Assembly (NCBI GenBank): GCA_024278345.1
Contig: JAJRTK010000296.1
Location: 1 to 10,161, forward strand
Direction: 5' to 3'
Origin: a bacterium
Lineage (GTDB): Bacteria > CSSED10-310 > JAJRTK01
Length of the DNA stretch: 10,161 nt
Below the pieces are notes generated by a model. It had not been told where the DNA came from. It ran no database searches and was given only the letters and a program-made list of their open reading frames with translations. Made by a program: the position numbers and the translations under genes. Shown one piece after another: positions 5,620-10,161 of the stretch. Position 1 is the stretch's first letter, and every line of letters begins with the position of its first letter.

Positions 5620-7629
5620 ATGGCGAGTTCGGCGATGATTGTTGTGGCGTTGAAGAGTGTGGAGGCGATTGAGGCTTTGCTCTTGGCGGTGGTCTTGCTT
5701 GCTTTTCACCGGCTTTATCGCCGGGACTACCTGTTGAAGTGGATTTGGAGCTTTATTGCGGCATGTGGATTCTTCGTTGGGCTGGCCGTGATGGTGCCGA
5801 CGCTGGAGTGGCGTTTGCCGTGGTGGGTGGCCAGTTTCTTCTGGGGACTCCTTCTCTTGGCTGGTTACTGGCAAGTGGCGTGGCTCTGGTCCGGGGCGGT
5901 TGAAGCGGTGACGGGAAGCCTGAAGAAGCGTCGGGGGGCTCGGCACCTGCTGGTCGTCTTTTCCAGTGTGGGCCTTGCCACGGGAGTGAGCTTGGCGGTG
6001 GGTCCCCACGGGGAATGGTTTCGAGCCTTCGTCGGTTTGGGGTTGCGATCCCTGGTGGCCGGTGGTCTGTTGCTGGCGGCTGGTTATAGCGTGTGGAATG
6101 CGCGTTACAAGGCGTCTGGTTTGGGGGGGCTATTCTTGGCCATCGCCTTCTTTTCCTACGGGTTGTTTTTCTTTTGTTCGTTTTGCATGACCATCGCACG
6201 GTATGGAATGGGAGGAACTTTCCACGACTTCTCCTATTTGGAGGTTGCTGAAGTCGTTCTCCAGGCGATGCTGGGGCTGGGAATGGTGGTGTGGCTTCTG
6301 GATGAAGAGCGGGAGAGGGTGCTCCGGGCCACGGCCGAGCTTGAGCACCTGGCCTATCACGATTCCCTTACGGGGCTTCCAAACCGAGGTTTGCTCTTGG
6401 ACCGTTTGAAGCTCTCGCTGTCGTTTGCCCAGCGGGGGAACGGGGGCCAGGTCGGGGTCCTGTTCCTAGACCTGGACCGGTTCAAGATGGTCAATGAGTC
6501 GTTGGGGCACCGGGCGGGGGATGAGCTGCTCTGTGCGGTGAGTGAGCGGTTGCGTGAGGCGGTTCTTCCGGGCGACACCGTGGCTCGTGTGGGGGATGAC
6601 GAGTTTTCGATTCTGTTGCCCGGGCTGCGGGAAGCGCGGGAAGTGGAGGTTCTGGCGAAGAAGATCCTCGCCTCATTCAGGACACCCTTCGTCTCATTTG
6701 AGCAGGAGCTCTTTTCCAGTGTCAGCATAGGAGCGGCACTTTCTCCCTCCCATGGGGCTGACGCAGCCGCGCTTTTAAAGCACGCCCAGATTGCGATGGT
6801 TCACATGAAGAGCGATGGCCGCTCTGGTTATCAGCTCTACGATCCTTCCATGGACCGGGGTGCCTTGGAAATCCTCTCCCTGGAGACGAGTTTTCGCCGG
6901 GCGTTGGAGCGGGATGAGTTGATGCTCTATTACCAACCAATCCTCAAGTTGGCGACGGGCCATACGTCAGGGGCCGAGGCGCTCTTGCGGTGGCGCCACG
7001 GGACCTTGGGGATACTTGCGCCCAAGGCATTTCTTTCGGCTGCTGAAAACACGGGGCTGATTGTGCCTCTGGGGATTTGGGCATTGCGCTCCGCATGCCG
7101 GCAGCTCAGGAAGTGGCGTGACGTTGGCCATGGGGATCTCTGGGTGTCGGTCAACCTTTCGGCCCGCCATTTTCAGGACCCGGAGCTCGTGACATCGGTT
7201 CGGGATATCCTAGCGGAAAGCGCGTTGGGACCGGGTTCGCTTGTTTTGGAGATCACTGAAAACGTCGCCATGTACAACCCAGAGGTCAGTTTGAGCGTGC
7301 TCCATCAGCTCAAGCAACTGGGAGTCCAGATAGCCTTGGACGATTTTGGCACCGGTTATTCTTCGTTGAGCTATTTGAAGGACTTCCCTGTAGACAAACT
7401 CAAGATCGACCAGTCTTTCGTCCGGCACCTGGAGCGGACAGGAGAGAGATCCATCGTTGATGCCATCGTCAAGTTGGCGCATAGCCTGGGAATCGAGGTA
7501 GTGGCGGAAGGCGTCGAGACGAGGGAACAATCGAGTTTCCTCAGGGAGCACCAGTGCGACGAGATCCAGGGATACCTTCTTAGCCGCCCTGTTTCGCCTG
7601 GCGATTTTGAGCGGCTCATCATGACTTGA
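5620..7629 (+). CDS. Seven-helix membrane GGDEF-EAL protein, probable cyclic-di-GMP phosphodiesterase
   Basis: The 669-residue product has about seven hydrophobic helices (roughly 12-30, 39-60, 67-90, 108-126, 135-156, 163-188, 203-227), forming an integral-membrane sensor. A GGDEF domain follows (about 245-410), with DSLTGLPNR at 248-256 and FLDLDRFK. Its signature is GDDEF (325-329) instead of GGDEF, the usual ND before LGH is NE, and the inhibitory RxxD site reads LPGD. A working cyclase is therefore unlikely; it may bind GTP as a regulatory domain. The EAL domain (about 430-665) keeps the catalytic set: EALLRW (E453), VNLSARHF, EITE (E544, E547), DDFGTGYSS (D574, D575), LKID (K595), AEGVE (E630, E633) and the QGY end motif. 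It should hydrolyse cyclic-di-GMP to pGpG on the cytoplasmic face in response to a membrane or external cue. ATG 5620 is preceded by GAGG at 5603; ATG 5635 is an alternative. Frame-open sequence before 5620 lacks protein-like character. Confidence 0.88.
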   Translation: MASSAMIVVALKSVEAIEALLLAVVLLAFHRLYRRDYLLKWIWSFIAACGFFVGLAVMVPTLEWRLPWWVASFFWGLLLLAGYWQVAWLWSGAVEAVTGSLKKRRGARHLLVVFSSVGLATGVSLAVGPHGEWFRAFVGLGLRSLVAGGLLLAAGYSVWNARYKASGLGGLFLAIAFFSYGLFFFCSFCMTIARYGMGGTFHDFSYLEVAEVVLQAMLGLGMVVWLLDEERERVLRATAELEHLAYHDSLTGLPNRGLLLDRLKLSLSFAQRGNGGQVGVLFLDLDRFKMVNESLGHRAGDELLCAVSERLREAVLPGDTVARVGDDEFSILLPGLREAREVEVLAKKILASFRTPFVSFEQELFSSVSIGAALSPSHGADAAALLKHAQIAMVHMKSDGRSGYQLYDPSMDRGALEILSLETSFRRALERDELMLYYQPILKLATGHTSGAEALLRWRHGTLGILAPKAFLSAAENTGLIVPLGIWALRSACRQLRKWRDVGHGDLWVSVNLSARHFQDPELVTSVRDILAESALGPGSLVLEITENVAMYNPEVSLSVLHQLKQLGVQIALDDFGTGYSSLSYLKDFPVDKLKIDQSFVRHLERTGERSIVDAIVKLAHSLGIEVVAEGVETREQSSFLREHQCDEIQGYLLSRPVSPGDFERLIMT

Positions 7630-7658
7630 TCCCATTCTGGCGAGTGCGATCGTTTGCA

Positions 7659-7679
7659 ATCCGGTGGCCGTTGCCGGAT
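7659..7679 (+). terminator. Weak stem-loop after the GGDEF-EAL gene
   Basis: ATCCGG (7659-7664) pairs with CCGGAT (7674-7679) around a 9-nt loop, 30 nt past the stop. A short run TTTT begins 7 nt later, so this is a poor match to a rho-independent terminator. The rest of the 141-nt gap before the kinase shows no other signal, and readthrough into the kinase gene is possible. Confidence 0.25.
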
Positions 7680-7770
7680 CATCATTTTGGGAGATCGGTG
7701 GCGCTGGAATCTGAACGGACTCTAGAGCATGAACTAAAATTTCCGAACTGCTTTGATTCGGCTCAGTGCA

Positions 7771-9999
7771 ATGACGACGAGAATTGGAAAGTACGAGATC
7801 TTGGGCCAGCTTGGCGCCGGAGGTATGGGCGTCGTCTATCGGGCCCGAGACACGACTCTCGATCGCTTTGTCGCATTGAAGGTCTTGCGGCAAAAGTTGC
7901 GGGCGGGGGACAATGCTCGCAAACGCTTCCTCAATGAGGCCCGGGTCGCGGCGGCGCTGACCCATCCTAACATCGTGGGCATCTACGAGCTGGGGTTTCA
8001 GGAGGATCAGCCCTTCATCGCCATGGAGTATCTGTCAGGACGGGACCTGGGAGAGCTCATCGAACGAAGGCATCCTTTGAGCCTACGCCAGAGAGCGGGG
8101 ATTGCGCTGCAAGTCGCCCGCGCTCTGGAGCATGCCCATTCCCATGGTGTCATTCACCGGGACGTCAAGCCGGCCAATATCCGCATTCTCAAGAACGGCC
8201 TTGTGAAGCTGATGGATTTTGGCATTGCCAAGGCCACTGGAGAGCTTCTGCCAGGCCTGACCACCACCGGGGCTGTCATCGGCAGCGCCCTCTACATGTC
8301 CCCGGAGCAAGCACGGGGCGAGACCCTGACCCCGGCCTCGGACATCTTTTCGTTTGGCGCCGTTGTTTACGAGATTCTTACAGGGCGCCGACCCTTTGCC
8401 GCTGACAGTATTGCGGCGGTCATCTTTCGCATTCTGGCGGAGGAGCCGCCACCCCTCACTCCAGAGCAGGCCACTCCAGAGCTGAAACAGCTTGTCAAAC
8501 GATGTATGCACAAATCGGTGGGCCAGAGGTTCCAGAGCTTTACACCCATCATTCGCATCCTCCAGAGCATCCGTCGTCAGATCCCCAGGAGCAGCGGGAA
8601 TAAAGATCTCCTGCCGCTGGGGCGAGCGGTGGGCGAGCGAAGACGGGATGGATCGATTACCGACACCAGTGGCAGGGTTCTCCTGGGTTCGCTGTCGGAG
8701 ACCATTGAGCTTCAGGACGAGAATCCCGTGGACCTTGGGAGGGAGCCTTCTGGAGAGATGCTCGCCCTTGCAGAAGATGGGGGCGATGCTTCTCCTACCG
8801 GCCAGTCGACGATGTCCAGGGAATCCCTGCAATCGACGGACATGACCACAAGCTTGCGGGTTCCGGTGGCCTCTACGCCAGCAAGCACGAATTCCTCGCC
8901 TGCTCTTTCCAGCGGTGGCCGCCCATCCGATGGGAACAGTGGGGCCTCTGAGCAAACGGACCGCCCCGACCTGGCAAGTGACTTTGAGCTCAACATCCCG
9001 GGGAAGGGTCTACTCAAGCGCGTTCGGCCGGCCTCCTCAGCCACCGACTCGGCGTTGCTGCTGCGGAAGTTCCGCCCCCTCGATGCCCATGACCCTGCCC
9101 GGTCGCAACCGAACCGCCGGTTTGGCTTTTTGGGGGTCCTTTTGGCCGTCGTCAGTGTGGGGATCTTCGCGGGAGTCGGCGCCAGTTGGTTTTTGGGAAG
9201 CGGGGGCGTGTCGAAGCTGTTGGCTCGGTTCGGTGTTGCCGACAAGCGCGTGGAGCCCACTCCTGTGCCGCGGCCACCAGTCGTACTGCCGCCGTCGAGT
9301 CAGCGTTCGCCTGTGGCGGTTGCAACGGCTGTCCCGACGATCAGAGTGGCTCGGCCCACTCCCACGAAACTGGCTCCAACCAGCTTGCCGGGGAGTTCTA
9401 GAGGGCCTACGAAGCGGGGATCTGGGGCGCTGCAACAAGCTTTCCCAACGCCAGCGGGACGTCAGGCTACTCCATTGCGGGCGCCCCTGGTGGCATCTCC
9501 CACGGGGAGTACACAGGCGGCTCATACGGCGACACCACTCTTGCTCACACCAACCCCGGCAGGCCGGACCATGGGGCAGCTCATCGTCCAGACCGAGCCT
9601 TGGGCCTATTTTACTCTTGACGATGAGCCGACTCAGTACGAGACACCCGCCGGAATGGACTTAGTGGCCCAAACTTATAGGATCAAGATTTTCCGTGACG
9701 GATATCAAAGCATCGAACGTCACGTGATCGTTGAAACGAACCAGATCAACACCCAGCGCTACAAGTTGCTGAAGCTCGAAAGAGGGGCAGTCACCATTAT
9801 GCCCCAGGGGCCTTCCTGGGTCTACTTCCGCATTGACGGCGGGAAGGTCAAGACAACGCCCCATGCCCCACTGGAGCTTTCGGCTGGTATGCATACCGTA
9901 GTGGTTTCCCAGAAAGGCTACAAAAAGGTCATCCAGCGCTTCGAGGTCCAACCAGGCAAGCAGCAAGAAGTTTGGATTCCAATGGAGAAAGAACCATAG
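7771..9999 (+). CDS. Transmembrane Ser/Thr protein kinase (PknB-like) with two C-terminal PEGA domains
   Basis: The 742-residue product begins with a complete Hanks-type kinase domain (about 8-270): glycine loop GAGGMG (15-20), VALK lysine K37, helix-C E56, catalytic HRDVKPAN (H129, D131, K133, N136), DFG (149-151), SPE in place of APE (177-179), D191 and R253. It is an RD kinase with a TTT cluster (164-166) in the activation loop, so regulation by autophosphorylation is likely. A low-complexity Ser/Thr/Pro linker (about 272-445) leads to one membrane helix (about 451-475). A Pro/Thr-rich stalk (about 490-600) then carries two PEGA-type repeats outside (about 602-672 and 673-740), recognisable by the Gly-Tyr strands DGYQS and KGYKK. 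PEGA domains are thought to bind surface or envelope ligands, so this is probably a receptor kinase; its ligand and targets are unknown. ATG 7771 is preferred over in-frame TTG 7753; neither has a clear ribosome binding site. It follows the GGDEF-EAL gene on the same strand after 141 nt. Confidence 0.9.
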   Translation: MTTRIGKYEILGQLGAGGMGVVYRARDTTLDRFVALKVLRQKLRAGDNARKRFLNEARVAAALTHPNIVGIYELGFQEDQPFIAMEYLSGRDLGELIERRHPLSLRQRAGIALQVARALEHAHSHGVIHRDVKPANIRILKNGLVKLMDFGIAKATGELLPGLTTTGAVIGSALYMSPEQARGETLTPASDIFSFGAVVYEILTGRRPFAADSIAAVIFRILAEEPPPLTPEQATPELKQLVKRCMHKSVGQRFQSFTPIIRILQSIRRQIPRSSGNKDLLPLGRAVGERRRDGSITDTSGRVLLGSLSETIELQDENPVDLGREPSGEMLALAEDGGDASPTGQSTMSRESLQSTDMTTSLRVPVASTPASTNSSPALSSGGRPSDGNSGASEQTDRPDLASDFELNIPGKGLLKRVRPASSATDSALLLRKFRPLDAHDPARSQPNRRFGFLGVLLAVVSVGIFAGVGASWFLGSGGVSKLLARFGVADKRVEPTPVPRPPVVLPPSSQRSPVAVATAVPTIRVARPTPTKLAPTSLPGSSRGPTKRGSGALQQAFPTPAGRQATPLRAPLVASPTGSTQAAHTATPLLLTPTPAGRTMGQLIVQTEPWAYFTLDDEPTQYETPAGMDLVAQTYRIKIFRDGYQSIERHVIVETNQINTQRYKLLKLERGAVTIMPQGPSWVYFRIDGGKVKTTPHAPLELSAGMHTVVVSQKGYKKVIQRFEVQPGKQQEVWIPMEKEP

Positions 10000-10054
10000 C
10001 CGGAACCTCGTCAACAAGAGGGAAAGTTGGGATCGTTCTTTGTCTGGCTGGAAA

Positions 10055-10080
10055 GTAGCTCGTGCAGGCGCTACCCTGCA
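10055..10080 (+). promoter_or_regulatory. Two mutually exclusive small hairpins in the leader of the next gene
   Basis: GTAGC (10055-10059) can pair with GCTAC (10070-10074), while TGCAGG (10063-10068) can pair with CCTGCA (10075-10080). The two stems interlock and cannot form together as simple hairpins, although they could form a pseudoknot. They lie between the kinase stop and the start at 10154. No known riboswitch class was recognised. Confidence 0.3.
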
Positions 10081-10142
10081 TCCCAAAAGAGGAAAGACAA
10101 AAACCTGTTTGCGATGAGTTCTACGGTAACGACGTTTCACTG

Positions 10143-10148
10143 AGGAGG
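10143..10148 (+). promoter_or_regulatory. Strong ribosome binding site for the partial gene at the window end
   Basis: AGGAGG sits 5 nt before ATG 10154, a near-ideal Shine-Dalgarno sequence and one of the best in this window. Confidence 0.65.
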
Positions 10149-10153
10149 GATCG

Positions 10154-10161
10154 ATGTCCTG
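10154..10161 (+). CDS. Start of a truncated gene, product unknown
   Basis: Only ATG TCC TG is visible, so the product starts Met-Ser and runs off the window. The call rests on the AGGAGG site at 10143-10148 with good spacing and on the gene-free 154 nt before it. The product cannot be inferred. The plus-strand order suggests it could follow the kinase transcriptionally, although the long leader with hairpins suggests its own promoter. Confidence 0.55.

Noticed and set aside
7210-7965. 251-residue minus-strand frame
   Set aside because: It is antisense to the EAL catalytic motifs and the kinase glycine loop, a frame shadow in GC-rich coding sequence.
8083-8955. 290-residue minus-strand frame
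   Set aside because: It is antisense to the kinase domain with HRD, DFG and SPE motifs, and has no recognisable domain of its own.
9661-10140. 159-residue minus-strand frame across the kinase 3' end
   Set aside because: It is antisense to the second PEGA repeat and the leader, with no ribosome binding site and no motif.

Overview
The window is about 10.2 kb of GC-rich bacterial DNA. It carries six complete protein genes, the first codons of a seventh, two copies of a small non-coding mobile element, and a hairpin-rich intergenic tract. No gene names the host. A Ser/Thr kinase with C-terminal PEGA domains, an exported HExxH protease of the kind common in deep-branching Gram-negative lineages, and a GGDEF-EAL protein suggest a non-model, probably diderm, environmental bacterium. 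That is an inference from gene content only.

Layout: (1) 3-237, copy 1 of a palindrome-rich element. (2) 273-1754 and 1768-3186, a likely two-gene operon for exported, membrane-tethered proteins: a putative metalloprotease, then a protein of a widespread uncharacterised family whose small beta-sandwich domain is split by a two-helix membrane hairpin. (3) 3223-3897, minus strand, a SAM-dependent methyltransferase converging on that operon across a terminator-like stem-loop. (4) 3936-4200, copy 2 of the element, with imperfect terminal inverted repeats and a perfect 8-bp flanking direct repeat, so it is a real MITE-like insertion. (5) 4209-4742, non-coding, holding three perfect hairpins enclosed by a closing stem (a cloverleaf-like fold). 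(6) 4743-5495, minus strand, a crotonase-family enzyme that resembles an enoyl-CoA isomerase more than a hydratase. (7) 5620-7629, a seven-helix membrane protein with a degenerate GGDEF domain and an intact EAL domain, probably a cyclic-di-GMP phosphodiesterase. (8) 7771-9999, a transmembrane Ser/Thr kinase with two PEGA domains outside. (9) 10154 to the end, the start of another gene with a strong ribosome binding site.

The right-hand half is signalling (cyclic-di-GMP turnover and protein phosphorylation). The left-hand half is an exported pair next to a recently mobilised element. The most notable observations are the MITE with its swapped hairpin module, its placement 35-38 nt ahead of start codons in both copies, the cloverleaf-like intergenic structure, and the membrane hairpin inside a beta-sandwich domain.
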